Program-made: the position numbers and the translations under genes
NCBI GenBank assembly: GCA_027320105.1
Contig: DAHVMA010000036.1
Coordinates: 1-64,000 of the forward strand
Length of the DNA: 64,000 bases
Direction of reading: 5' to 3'
Source: JAKAQB01 sp027320105
GTDB lineage: Bacteria; Actinomycetota; Acidimicrobiia; Acidimicrobiales; Palsa-688
The notes under the pieces: model-generated
Told to the model about the DNA's origin: nothing
The model's input: only the letters and a program-made list of their open reading frames with translations
Database searches by the model: none
Shown here: positions 55,661 to 63,798 of the stretch, one piece after another
Position numbering within the stretch: the first letter of the stretch is position 1
Layout: every line of letters starts with the position of its first letter

Positions 55661-57052
55661 ATGAGGTCGACGACGAGACACCGAGATGGGAGCGTTTCGT
55701 TCTGGCACTCGCAGCTGGGCCCGCCCCCGCCGCTGCGGGAACGGCTCCCCGCCGACCGATCGGCCGACGTGTGCATCGTCGGCGCCGGTTACACGGGCCT
55801 TTGGACCGCGTACGAGCTGCTGCGACGCCAACCAGGCCTCGATGTCGTGGTGCTCGAAGCGGAGGTAGCCGGCTTCGGCGCATCGGGGCGCAACGGCGGC
55901 TGGGTCGAGGGCATGATCGCCGGCGACCGCAGGCACTGGGCGGCGATCGCCGGGCGCGAGGGCCTCGAGCGGATGACGGGTGCCATCCACGACGCCGTCG
56001 ACGAGGTCGGGCGGGTGGTCGCCGCCGAGGCCATCGACTGCGGCTTCACCAAGGGCGGGTCCCTGAAGGTCGCCCAGACCGACCTCGAGGTCCGCCGGCT
56101 GCGGGCGGAGGTCGAGGAGGACCGGATCTGGGGCCTCGGCCCCGACGACAGCAGGATGCTCGGGCCGGACGAGGCCCGCGAGCGGATCGCTGTCGCCGGG
56201 GTGCTCGCGGCGTCCTACACACCCCACTGCGCCCGGGTCCAGCCCGCCGCGCTCGCCGCCGGCCTCGCCGCCGCCGCCGCCCGGGCGGGCGCCACCATCT
56301 ACGAGACCACGCCGGTGTCCCGCATCGAGCCGGGCGTCGCCCGCACCCCCTACGGCGACGTCCGGGCACCGCTGATCGTGCGGGCCACCGAGGGGTACAC
56401 AGCCACCCTGCGAGGCCAGCGCCGGGTCATGCTCCCGATCACGAGCAGCGTGATCGCCACCGAGGTGCTCGACCCGGAGGTGTGGAAGCAGCTGGCCTGG
56501 TCCAACGCCGAGACGCTTTGGGACGGGCGTCGTCGTTACGTGTACATCCAGCGCAGCCCTGACGACCGGATCGTGATCGGAGGCCGCGGTGTGCCCTACC
56601 GGTGGGGCTCGCGCACCGACGCCGAGGGGCCGCCGCCCGAGCCGACCCCCCGGGAGCTGCGCTCCCGCCTCGTCGAGCTGTTCCCACCGCTGCACGACGT
56701 GCGGATCGAAGGCGCCTGGTACGGCGTGCTCGGAGCCCCCCGGCAGTGGGCCCCGGCCGTCGGCGTCGACCGGGCGACCGGGCTCGCGTGGGCGGGCGGC
56801 TACGTCGGCCAGGGGGTGGCCGCCGCCAACCTCGCGGGCCGGACCCTCGCCGACCTCCTCCTCGAGAAGGAGACCGAGCTGACCGGGCTGCCCTGGGTCG
56901 GCCCCATGGGGCGGCCGTGGCCGCCCGAGCCGCTGCGCTTCACCGCCGTGCGCGGGGTCAACGCCATGATGCGCGTCGCCGACCGCCAGGAGCTGCGCAC
57001 CAGCCGCACATCCGCCGTCGGCCGCCTGGCCCACCTGATCTCCGGGAGGTAG
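55661..57052 (+). CDS. FAD-dependent DAO-family oxidoreductase
   Basis: A 463-residue flavoprotein of the D-amino-acid oxidase/glycine oxidase group, near gamma-glutamylputrescine oxidase types. The FAD site is VCIVGAGYTGLWTAYELLRR (about residues 37-56). Then come ASGRNGGWVEGMIAGDRRHW ('GasGRNgG' motif) and WAGGYVGQGVAAANLAGRTL near the end. The substrate is probably an amine or amino acid derivative. The ATG at 55661 was chosen, though the motif allows a start further in. It could act on a substrate brought in by the adjacent transporter, but this is only inferred from proximity. Confidence 0.85.
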   Translation: MRSTTRHRDGSVSFWHSQLGPPPPLRERLPADRSADVCIVGAGYTGLWTAYELLRRQPGLDVVVLEAEVAGFGASGRNGGWVEGMIAGDRRHWAAIAGREGLERMTGAIHDAVDEVGRVVAAEAIDCGFTKGGSLKVAQTDLEVRRLRAEVEEDRIWGLGPDDSRMLGPDEARERIAVAGVLAASYTPHCARVQPAALAAGLAAAAARAGATIYETTPVSRIEPGVARTPYGDVRAPLIVRATEGYTATLRGQRRVMLPITSSVIATEVLDPEVWKQLAWSNAETLWDGRRRYVYIQRSPDDRIVIGGRGVPYRWGSRTDAEGPPPEPTPRELRSRLVELFPPLHDVRIEGAWYGVLGAPRQWAPAVGVDRATGLAWAGGYVGQGVAAANLAGRTLADLLLEKETELTGLPWVGPMGRPWPPEPLRFTAVRGVNAMMRVADRQELRTSRTSAVGRLAHLISGR

Positions 57053-57127
57053 GCGCTGAGCGGGCAGCTGCCGCCACCCGGCAGGTGGTCCCCGGCGCCG
57101 GCAGGGGGGTCAGTACGATCGGCGGGC

Positions 57128-58051
57128 GTGGACGCCCCCATCGGGCCAGCGGTGCGGCTCGGGTCGTGCCTGGTGCGGGCAGGCTGCTGCTCGTGGGCCG
57201 ACCGCGGCCTCGTGCGCGACGGCGGGTTCTACCCGCGCAGGACGATGACGGCCCGGGAACGCCTGGCCTACTACGCCCAGCAGTTCTCCCTCGCCGAGGT
57301 GGCGACGACCTTCCGGTTCCCGCCCACACCACAACTCTGCGAGCAGTGGGTGGAGCGCACGCCGCCCGGCTTCGCCCTCGACATCCGGGCGTGGTCCCTG
57401 CTCACCGGCTGCCCCACCCTCCCCGACTCGCTGTGGCCCGACCTGCAGGCCGCCGTCCCGCCGGAGCGGCGCGACCGCCGCCGGCTGTACGCCCAGCACC
57501 TGCCTGACGACGCGCTCGAGGAGTGCTGGGCCCGCTTCCGCCGCGCCCTGCAACCCCTTGTCGACGCCGGCCGCCTCGGCGTCGTGGTGCTGCGCTACCC
57601 GTCGTGGTGGGGCCCGCGACCGGAGACCTGGGCAGAGCTCGACGCCCTCGCCGGCCGGCTGGCCGGTGTGCGCCTCGCCGTGGAGCTGCCCGAGGATCGC
57701 TGGCTTGCTGACAACCCCGGCGCCACGCTCGAGTGGCTGGAGCGCCGCGGCCTCGGCTTCGTCTGCGTGGACGGACCGGCGTGCGCCGAGGGGACCCGCC
57801 CCGTGGTGGCGGCCACCGCCGACGTCGCCGTGGTCCGCTTCCTCGGCCGGCGCCAGGTGAAGGGCGAGCCGTGGACCTGGCCGTACCGCTACGCCGAGGG
57901 TGAGCTGGCCGGGTGGGTCCCCGCCGTGCAGGAGCTGGCCAGCTCCGGCTCGGAGGTGCACCTGCTCCTCGACAACTGCCACCGGGGGGACGCCGTGGAC
58001 AACGCCCGGGCCCTCATGGACCTCGTCCGCTCCGCCCGCCCGGCGGCGTGA
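57128..58051 (+). CDS. DUF72 (YecE-like) family protein
   Basis: A 307-residue protein of the DUF72 fold (TIM-barrel-like). It has RAGCCSWADRGLVRDGGFYPRRTMTARERLAYYAQQF in outline, then TTFRFPPTPQLCEQWVERTP and FALDIRAWSLLTG. The conserved family block is the 'G.ssw......FYP......eeL.yYa..F..vEvnsTFY..P...........tP..F.f..K.' pattern, here recognisable with several changes. Its function is not known. The GTG at 57128 keeps the first strand. Confidence 0.78.
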   Translation: MDAPIGPAVRLGSCLVRAGCCSWADRGLVRDGGFYPRRTMTARERLAYYAQQFSLAEVATTFRFPPTPQLCEQWVERTPPGFALDIRAWSLLTGCPTLPDSLWPDLQAAVPPERRDRRRLYAQHLPDDALEECWARFRRALQPLVDAGRLGVVVLRYPSWWGPRPETWAELDALAGRLAGVRLAVELPEDRWLADNPGATLEWLERRGLGFVCVDGPACAEGTRPVVAATADVAVVRFLGRRQVKGEPWTWPYRYAEGELAGWVPAVQELASSGSEVHLLLDNCHRGDAVDNARALMDLVRSARPAA

Positions 58052-58063
58052 GGCGGGGCGCGC

Positions 58064-58444
58064 TCAGCGGACCGAGGCGTGCACCGGGGAGGCGTGGTGG
58101 CACACCATGGCCCACGCCCCGGAGGAGCGCACGAAGATGTTGAGCGTCGCGACCGTGACCCCGCCCTGCTCCCCGAGGAGGTTCTCGTCGAGCGACAGCC
58201 AGGCGACGTCACCGGCGACGACCGTGTGCTGCCTCGTGAGCAGGAACTGAGTGTGCACCGGCTGCTGGAACAGTGCGAAGAAAGACGCCGCCACCTGGCT
58301 CCACCCCCGTAGGGTCGCCCAGCCCGGGTGGGTGCACACGGCCCGGTCCGAGCGCTCCCACAGCGCCGACATGGCATCCAGGTCTGCCGCTTCGAACGCC
58401 TCGTAGTAGCGGCGGTTGGCCTCGGCGGCGGCGGCTTCGTACAT
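58064..58444 (-). CDS. SnoaL-like (NTF2-fold) protein
   Basis: A 126-residue single-domain protein. It begins MYEAAAAEANRRYYEAFEAA and continues DLDAMSALWERSDRAVCTHPG, ending WAMVCHHASPVH. The family pattern ('aa...f..a...gDldalaalw.dd..v...hPgw....G...i..s' then 'w.ivhhH.Sp') fits SnoaL_3-type proteins, some of which are calcium/calmodulin-dependent kinase-association-like. It converges with DUF72 and diverges from the hydrolase by about 33 bp. Confidence 0.83.
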   Translation of the reverse strand: MYEAAAAEANRRYYEAFEAADLDAMSALWERSDRAVCTHPGWATLRGWSQVAASFFALFQQPVHTQFLLTRQHTVVAGDVAWLSLDENLLGEQGGVTVATLNIFVRSSGAWAMVCHHASPVHASVR

Positions 58445-58477
58445 CCCGCCAAACCGTAGTGTTGCCGCTCGGCGCCG

Positions 58478-59368
58478 GTGCACCGCTACGGTCCTTCGGT
58501 GCGCGATCACTGGACTGCCGGGCCGCGAGTCGTCGGCGACGGCGGCATCGAGGTGGCCACCTGGGACCTCGGCGGCGACGGGCCGCCGCTCCTGCTCGCC
58601 CACGGCACCGGCTTCCACGCCAAGGTGTGGCTGCCCGTCGCCGGGCCGCTGCGGCCCCGCTTCCACGTCTGGGGCGTCGACCAGCGCGGCCACGGATCCT
58701 CGGGACACGCCCCCGACGGCGACTACAGCGACTGGGACCGCTTCGCCCTCGACCTGCTCGCCGTCGCCGATGCCGTCGGCGCCGGCGAGCCCCTCTACGG
58801 CGCCGGCCACTCCCTCGGGGGGGCCGTCCTGCTGCGCTGCGAACAGCTGCGCCCCGGCACGTTCAGGGCCTTGTACTGCTACGAGCCGGCCGTGGTCCCG
58901 AAGGGCCACGAGCCCGCCGCCGACGGCTCCGGGCTGAGCGAGCTCGCCAGGAAGCGCCGGCTCCGCTTCGCTTCCCGGGAGGACGCACTGGCCAACTACG
59001 CAGGCAAGTCGCCGTTCGCCGCCTTCGACCGGGAGGTGTTGGAGGGCTACGTCGCCCACGGGTTCGTCGACGAGCCGGACGGGTCCGTCCGGTTGGCATG
59101 CCGGCCGGAGGAGGAGGCGTCGGTTTTCGGCGGCGCCGCTGCATCCCCGGTGTGGGACGAGCTCGACCGCGTCGCGCCGCCGGTGACCGTCGGGAAGGGC
59201 TGGGAGCTGACCGGGGGCGGCGCCGTCGCACCGCCGGTCGCCGCCCGGCTGCCCGACGCACGGCTCGAGATCCACGGGGACCTGGACCACTTCGGGCCGA
59301 TGGTCGCGCCCGCCAGGATCGGCGCTGCGATCGGCGCCGCCCTCGACGCCGCCCGGGTCGGCGGATGA
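58478..59368 (+). CDS. Alpha/beta hydrolase
   Basis: A 296-residue alpha/beta-hydrolase-fold enzyme. It has LLLAHGTGFHAKVWLPVA (oxyanion loop), WGVDQRGHGSS, the nucleophile elbow GAGHSLGGAVLL (Ser about residue 113), and the catalytic His probably in DLDHFGPM near the C-terminus. The closest groups are haloalkane/epoxide hydrolase- or lactonase-like enzymes; the substrate is not clear. The GTG at 58478 is used; GTG 58499 is another option. Confidence 0.85.
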   Translation: MHRYGPSVRDHWTAGPRVVGDGGIEVATWDLGGDGPPLLLAHGTGFHAKVWLPVAGPLRPRFHVWGVDQRGHGSSGHAPDGDYSDWDRFALDLLAVADAVGAGEPLYGAGHSLGGAVLLRCEQLRPGTFRALYCYEPAVVPKGHEPAADGSGLSELARKRRLRFASREDALANYAGKSPFAAFDREVLEGYVAHGFVDEPDGSVRLACRPEEEASVFGGAAASPVWDELDRVAPPVTVGKGWELTGGGAVAPPVAARLPDARLEIHGDLDHFGPMVAPARIGAAIGAALDAARVGG

Positions 59369-59414
59369 CCAGGCTCCCCCTCACCGTCAGTGCCGCTCGT
59401 TAGCCTTCCATGCG

Positions 59415-60317
59415 ATGACCCTGCCGTTGCCGACATCGCTGTCCCCCACCAAGGTCAACACCTTCAAGGACTGCGCCCTCGCCTTCCGGTTGGCCAACAT
59501 CGACCGCCTCCCCGAGCCCCCCTCGCCGGCGGCGGCCAGGGGCACGGTCGTGCACCGGGCGCTGCAGCGGCTCTTCCAGGAGGAGCCCCCCGCGCAGCGG
59601 ACGGTTGACGCCGCCCTGGCCAAGCTGGAGCGGGCCGCGCTAGAGGTGCTCGAGGATCCGGAGTACGCCGGCATGGCCCTCAGCGAGGAGGAGCGCGCCG
59701 GCTTCCTCGCCGACGCCGCCACCCTCGTCCGCAACGACTTCGAGCTCGAGGACCCCCGGGCGGTGCGCGCCATCGGCACCGAGCTGCGCCTCGAGGTCCG
59801 GCTCGGCTCGCTCCGGCTGACGGGGATCATCGACCGGCTGGACCTCGACCTCGACGGACGCCTGGTGGTGACGGACTACAAGACCGGGCGCGCCCCTTCG
59901 GAGGGCTACGAGCAGTCCCGGCTCGTCGGCGTGCACTTCTACGCGTTGCTCTGCGAGGGGATGCTCGGCGTGAGGCCGGCACGCATCCAGCTACTGCACC
60001 TCCGCGAGCCGATCGCCATCAGCACCATCCCCGACGACCAGTCACTGCGTGGACTCCGCCAGCAGACGGCGGCGGTGTGGGCAGCCGTCGAGCGGGCCTG
60101 CGACCAGGAGGACTTCCGGCCCCGGCCCGGCCGGCTCTGCGAGTGGTGCGGGTTCCATGCGTTCTGCCCCTCGGTAGGCGGGGATCTGTCGGCGCTGCCG
60201 AGCCGGCCGGCGGTCGGGGCGGTCGGGGCGGTCGGGGCGGTCGGGGCGGCCGGGGCGGCCGGGGCGGTCGGGGCGGTCGGGGCGGGGCTTGCGGCGGCGG
60301 TCGGGGCGCGGGCGTGA
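59415..60317 (+). CDS. RecB-family PD-(D/E)XK nuclease (PDDEXK_1)
   Basis: A 300-residue stand-alone nuclease of the RecB/Cas4-like group. It has SLSPTKVNTFKDCALAFRLA (the family start 'lSpSrl.tF..CP..fr'), the His-containing GTVVHRALQRLF, the catalytic block LTGIIDRLDLD (Asp) and VVTDYKTGRAP (D-Y-K of motif III), then a zinc/iron-sulphur-like cluster of cysteines: CEWCGFHAFC. The last 30 residues are GAV/GAA repeats from a DNA tandem array. It overlaps the next gene by GTGA. In actinobacteria such proteins are thought to act in DNA repair; no CRISPR array is present. Confidence 0.9.
   Translation: MTLPLPTSLSPTKVNTFKDCALAFRLANIDRLPEPPSPAAARGTVVHRALQRLFQEEPPAQRTVDAALAKLERAALEVLEDPEYAGMALSEEERAGFLADAATLVRNDFELEDPRAVRAIGTELRLEVRLGSLRLTGIIDRLDLDLDGRLVVTDYKTGRAPSEGYEQSRLVGVHFYALLCEGMLGVRPARIQLLHLREPIAISTIPDDQSLRGLRQQTAAVWAAVERACDQEDFRPRPGRLCEWCGFHAFCPSVGGDLSALPSRPAVGAVGAVGAVGAAGAAGAVGAVGAGLAAAVGARA
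60212..60283 (+). repeat. 9-bp GGTCGGGGC tandem array (8 units) in nuclease tail
   Basis: Eight in-register units (six GGTCGGGGC and two GGCCGGGGC) encode Gly-Ala-Val/Gly-Ala-Ala repeats at the end of the RecB-like nuclease. This is the third 9-bp G-rich array in the window. It makes the C-terminus a repetitive tail beyond the conserved cysteine cluster. Confidence 0.9.
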
Positions 60318-60901
60318 GCACCATCCGCCTGTTGCCCCCGGGACCGGCCCGGGCGGTCAGCGTCTTCGACCGCTTCGCCGACGACCTCATCGCCCGGCGG
60401 CTGCGAGGCAAGCGGTCGGTCGACGCCGTCATGTACGCCGCGAGCGCCCTCGGCGACCACGGGGTGCTGTGGATGCTCCTCGCCGCCGGGCAGGCGGCAC
60501 GCCTGCGGGACCAGGAGTGGCGCCGCCCCCTCCTGCGGGCGGTCGTCGGGCTCGGCGTCGAATCGGCGCTCGTCAACGGCCCGGTGAAGTGGGTGTTCCA
60601 CCGTGCCCGCCCCAGCTACGAGGGTCCCCGCCCGCTGTACCTCCGGATGCCGCGCAGCAGCAGCTTCCCGAGCGGCCACGCCAGCGCCGCCTTCTTCGGA
60701 GCCGCCCTGCTCCGCGACGGGGACGCACTGTGGCCCCTGTACTACGCCGTCGCCGTCATCGTGGCCCTGAGCCGCGTCCACGTACGCATCCATCACGCCT
60801 CCGACGTCGTGGCCGGTGCGCTCCTCGGTGCCGCCCTCGGCGAGATCGCCCGGTCGCTTGTGCCCTTGGAGTCGCCGGCGCCGGCGCCGGCGACCGGCTG
60901 A
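60314..60901 (+). CDS. PAP2-type phosphatase (membrane)
   Basis: A 195-residue phosphatidic-acid phosphatase 2 protein. The three motifs are KWVFHRARP (KxxxxxxRP), SSFPSGHAS (PSGH), and SRVHVRIHHASDVVAGALLG (SRx5HxxxD). Hydrophobic stretches at about 46-63, 140-155 and 170-185 suit a membrane enzyme. Its role is likely phospholipid or undecaprenyl pyrophosphate dephosphorylation. It overlaps the nuclease gene by 4 bp. Confidence 0.9.
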   Translation: MSTIRLLPPGPARAVSVFDRFADDLIARRLRGKRSVDAVMYAASALGDHGVLWMLLAAGQAARLRDQEWRRPLLRAVVGLGVESALVNGPVKWVFHRARPSYEGPRPLYLRMPRSSSFPSGHASAAFFGAALLRDGDALWPLYYAVAVIVALSRVHVRIHHASDVVAGALLGAALGEIARSLVPLESPAPAPATG

Positions 60902-60979
60902 CCACCAGCCGCCACGTGTGTTGCCGCCGGCCCACCCGTCTGGCGGAGGGCGTGGAATCCCTGACCCCGGCGCGTCGTT

Positions 60980-61591
60980 GTGTCGCGCATGGACATGTCG
61001 TTTGCCGTCACCTGGGACTACCGGTGCCCCTTCGCCCGCAACGCCCACGACCATCTCGTCACCGCCCTCCGGGCGGGTGGCCCGTGGGAGGTGCAATTCC
61101 TGGCCTTCTCCCTCGATCAGCCGCATGTGGAGGACGGTCAGCCGCCGGTCTTCGACGAGCCGGACCGCTACCCGGGGCTGGTCGCCAACGAGGCAGGCAT
61201 AGTCGTGCGCGACCGGATGCCCGACAAGTTCCTCGATGTGCATCAGGCCCTGTTCGACGCGCGCCACCGTGACGCCGCTGACCTGCGCGACCGCTCGATT
61301 ATCGCCAAGGCTGTCGAGGGCGCAGGGGTGGACGCGGCTGCGGTGTTCGCCGAGATCGACGACGGCTGGCCGCTCGAGGTGTACCGCAAGGAGCACACCA
61401 CCGCGGTAGAGACGCACGAGGTCTTTGGCGTACCGACGTTCATCGTGGGTGACCGCGCCATGTTCGTGCGGCTGATGGACCGGGCCGACGGCGACACCGA
61501 GCGCGCCCGCGCCACGATCACCCGGTTGCTCGACCTCATCAACGGCTGGCCGGCGCTCAACGAGCTCAAGCAGACGACCGTCCCCAACTGA
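60980..61591 (+). CDS. DsbA/FrnE-like thioredoxin-fold protein
   Basis: A 203-residue thioredoxin-fold protein of the DSBA family. The active-site position reads WDYRCPFARNAHDHL, i.e. C-P-F-A with only one Cys instead of CxxC. The cis-Pro loop is FGVPTFIVGDRAMFV. The rest (SLDQPHVE, PDKFLDVHQALFDARH) fits FrnE/2-hydroxychromene-isomerase relatives. A monothiol site suggests a glutathione- or mycothiol-type transferase/isomerase reaction rather than disulphide formation. The start may be GTG 60980 or the ATG codons at 60989 and 60995. Confidence 0.82.
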   Translation: MSRMDMSFAVTWDYRCPFARNAHDHLVTALRAGGPWEVQFLAFSLDQPHVEDGQPPVFDEPDRYPGLVANEAGIVVRDRMPDKFLDVHQALFDARHRDAADLRDRSIIAKAVEGAGVDAAAVFAEIDDGWPLEVYRKEHTTAVETHEVFGVPTFIVGDRAMFVRLMDRADGDTERARATITRLLDLINGWPALNELKQTTVPN

Positions 61592-61620
61592 CAGGCGTTG
61601 CCCACGAATATGCTCGCCGG

Positions 61621-61938
61621 GTGGTCGACGACCCCTCCGCCGGCCGAGGGACCGCTCATCGTGGGACCGCTCATCCCGGCCTGGTGATCCTCGGCCTCCG
61701 GGCCGGGGAGGCGGTGCGTTGGCGCGCGCCGGGCTACCGCCGCTGGCGCCCGGGGACCGTCAGCCACCGGGAGCGTGACGGCAGCGTCACCATCCGGGAT
61801 GACCGAGGCGCCACCCGCAGCCTGCCCGTGGAAGGGATCGAGGTGAGCGTCACCGGCCCTCGGGGCAGGCGAGGCTGGGAACCACTCACGTCCCGGGCCG
61901 TCCGGAGCGAGCAGCTCCGCCTGTTCCCTCCCGACTGA
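61621..61938 (+). CDS. Hypothetical protein, SH3-like, unknown function
   Basis: A 105-residue ORF. The region GEAVRWRAPGYRRWRPGTVSHRERDG, followed by SVTIRDDRGATRSLPVEGIE, has beta-strand character like an SH3 or Tudor-type barrel. The C-terminal WEPLTSRAVRSEQLRLF is likely helical. The GTG at 61621 gives this length; an internal small DNA repeat (near GTGGGACCGCTCATC) lies in the first 20 codons and could mean the real start is further in. No family was recognised. Confidence 0.5.
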   Translation: MVDDPSAGRGTAHRGTAHPGLVILGLRAGEAVRWRAPGYRRWRPGTVSHRERDGSVTIRDDRGATRSLPVEGIEVSVTGPRGRRGWEPLTSRAVRSEQLRLFPPD

Positions 61939-62086
61939 CGGGACGGGCTTGGGGCAGCGGTGCTGTGGTCGCCGCTACGCCGACTGGACCACGGCAACCC
62001 GAAGTACTCCCCGATCGCAGCGGGCCAACCCCTCCCGGAAGGGCCAGAGGAGCCAGGATGACGGAAGAGCCAGGATGACGGAAGAT

Positions 62087-62256
62087 CCAGAGGGATCGGC
62101 AGGGTCGGCATGGGGCCATCGCCATCGCGTTGTTCGGGCAGTTGACCGCGATAATCGCAGACAACTGCCCGAACAACGTGCCCGAGCCCGTCTCTGGTTC
62201 CGGTGTGGACCGACACGTCCCATCCGAGCGGGCGCCCCCGCCACCCTCAGGCGCTC
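62087..62256. repeat. 170-bp dispersed repeat, copy B
   Basis: This block matches 15551-15721 over its whole length, in the same orientation relative to the palindrome. Shared landmarks are CCAGAGGGA at the left, GGACCGACACGTCCCATCCG in the middle right, and CTCAGGCGCTC at the right end. It is directly preceded by a 17-bp tandem repeat not present near copy A. Confidence 0.8.
62107..62177. repeat. Double-hairpin palindromic element, copy 3
   Basis: The short hairpin is at 62107-62123 (GGCATGG / CCATCGCC, with one base deleted from the left arm). The 49-bp palindrome is at 62129-62177, centred on the A at 62153, with 22 of 24 arm bases pairing. Compared with copy 1, the stem has TTCGGG/CCCGAA where copy 1 has TTTGGG/CCCAAA, a matched change on both arms. 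Confidence 0.9.
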
Positions 62257-62384
62257 GCCGGGGATCGACGTGGTGTCCCATGCATGCCTGCGTGTGTGAC
62301 GGTCCCCAAACGCGAACCACCAGATGGAGCGCCACATCGACCCCAGCGATCCTGCGATCGGGAGGAAGTTCGGGCTGATGGAGG

Positions 62385-63335
62385 TCAATGGGGGGCCAGC
62401 TCACGTATGGCGGTGCGCTGGTCGACGCCGGCGAGTGGCAGGAGCGCGAGCGCCGGCGTCGTCACGCCATTGGCGACATAACGGCCGATCTGGTCACGCA
62501 CGGATGCTGCCGAGCCGTGGAGCACGAGGGAGTCGACGACGTCGTCGGGGATGGCCGCCGCCGCCGCTCGGCGGTCGCCGGTTGCCCACGCGTCCCACAT
62601 CCCCCGCAGGGCGGTCCCGCGGCCGAGCCACTCGTGGAAGGCGGCGTAGACGGGGACGTTGAGGTATGCGGCGATCAGTCGCCTGGCCTGGTGCCGGACG
62701 GTGTCGGTGTCCTCCGAGGGGCATACGAAGATGCGTGCGACGACTTCACGGTCCGGTCCGATCTCGGCGACAGCTGTCGGAACGTCGTCGGCCGCAAGCC
62801 AGTTGACGATGGCGCCGTCTGCCTCTCGCCCGGCGAGGCGGAGCATGCCGGGACGCAGGGCCGCGACGAGGATGGGGGGCGGCACCGCCGGCGGCCTGCC
62901 GAGCCGGAAGCCCCGCACGGTGAAGGTCTCGTACTCGTCGTCGACCCGCTCGCCGGCGAGGGCCCGGTGCAGGAACCGGACGAGATCGCGGGTGCGTTGG
63001 TAGGGCTTGTCGAACACCAGACCGTTCCATCGTTGGACGATCACGTTGGAGGAGGTCCCCACGCCGAGGGCGAACCGCCCAGGCGCCGCTTCCGCCATGG
63101 CGGCCGCCGACTGCGCCACCAGTGCCGGGCCCCGGGTGAACGACGGGACGATCGCCGTTCCCAGGCGCAACGTCGGCTCCCAGGCGGCGGCGAGCGCGAG
63201 GGGGGTGAAGGCGTCGGTGCCGTCGACTTCGGCGGACCACACGTCGGTGTAGCCGAGCCGGGCGATCTCCTCGAACCAGCTCCGATGCTCAGCCAGCGCG
63301 ACGCCGTCGAAGGGGATCGTGATGCCGTAGGACAC
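62385..63335 (-). CDS. LLM-class F420-dependent oxidoreductase
   Basis: A 316-residue luciferase-like TIM-barrel enzyme. It has MSYGITIPFDGVALAEHRSWFEEIARLGYTDVWSAE in outline, then LRLGTAIVPSFTRGPALVAQSAA, AAPGRFALGVGTSSNVIVQRWNG and PPILVAALRPGMLRLAGREADG. These are the standard blocks of F420-using LLM proteins. The substrate is unknown. It lies head-on to the 3' repeat region and starts about 70 bp from the small gene upstream. Confidence 0.87.
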   Translation of the reverse strand: MSYGITIPFDGVALAEHRSWFEEIARLGYTDVWSAEVDGTDAFTPLALAAAWEPTLRLGTAIVPSFTRGPALVAQSAAAMAEAAPGRFALGVGTSSNVIVQRWNGLVFDKPYQRTRDLVRFLHRALAGERVDDEYETFTVRGFRLGRPPAVPPPILVAALRPGMLRLAGREADGAIVNWLAADDVPTAVAEIGPDREVVARIFVCPSEDTDTVRHQARRLIAAYLNVPVYAAFHEWLGRGTALRGMWDAWATGDRRAAAAAIPDDVVDSLVLHGSAASVRDQIGRYVANGVTTPALALLPLAGVDQRTAIRELAPH

Positions 63336-63406
63336 GGCGGCAGATGCTAACGCCGGAGGGGGTCGCGCTCGGGGGTAACGGCCAGGCAGTGTCCGGGCAG
63401 ACGAGC

Positions 63407-63613
63407 TCAGGCGGCCGAGGAGCGTGCGACGGCAGCGGCCAGCGCCCGCCGCGCCTGCTCGACACCGCGCCGACCGATCTCGCAGGTTCGCTGCTCAGGG
63501 GTCCAGGGGCGTACGACGTCGAGACCGGCGTCGGCAAGCGGCGCTGCGGGTGTTGCCGCACCCCGTGGGGACGTCACCTCGTCGGGATCGAGGAGGCGGA
63601 GCTGGATCGCCAT
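63407..63613 (-). CDS. Small hypothetical protein (68 aa)
   Basis: The frame starts MAIQLRLLDPDEVTSPRGAA and ends RTCEIGRRGVEQARRALAAA, with a basic helical C-terminus. GAGGAG lies about 10 bases before the ATG at 63613, a fair ribosome site; two other in-frame ATG codons lie upstream, at 63622 and 63643. I have seen similar small actinobacterial proteins ('G..GVeqAR.aL') but no function is known. Confidence 0.5.
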   Translation of the reverse strand: MAIQLRLLDPDEVTSPRGAATPAAPLADAGLDVVRPWTPEQRTCEIGRRGVEQARRALAAAVARSSAA

Positions 63614-63720
63614 GCCTCTCATTCTCCTCAGGAGGTGTGACACTCACTCCCGCAATCCCCTGTTGCTCGTCACACCGATCGCCCCGATGCCCCGCTGCCC
63701 GCCGCCGGTAGGCTCCGCCC

Positions 63721-63798
63721 ATGCCGGGGGTCACGCTTCGCCGCCGGGAAGACCATCGGGCGCCAGCACCGATGACCTCTCTCGTGGTCGCTCCATGA
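63721..63798 (+). CDS. Possible 25-residue leader ORF
   Basis: An ORF from ATG 63721 to the TGA at 63796-63798 encodes a 25-residue peptide starting MPGVTLRRRED. Its stop overlaps the ATG of the deacetylase-like gene as ATGA, a pattern of translational coupling. It could equally be chance. No ribosome site was judged convincing. Confidence 0.25.
   Translation: MPGVTLRRREDHRAPAPMTSLVVAP

Larger units (their letters stand above)
61939..62384. other. 446-bp gap with dispersed repeat and palindrome
   Basis: This convergent gap lies between the hypothetical gene and the LLM oxidoreductase. It contains a 17-bp tandem duplication (AGCCAGGATGACGGAAG at 62051-62067 and 62068-62084), the 170-bp block shared with 15551-15721 and palindrome copy 3. 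Nothing coding was recognised. Confidence 0.7.

Noticed and set aside
59415..60317. Cas4 assignment for the RecB-like nuclease
   Set aside because: The cysteine cluster and DYK motif resemble Cas4, but no cas gene or CRISPR array is present, and stand-alone PDDEXK_1 proteins are common in actinobacteria.
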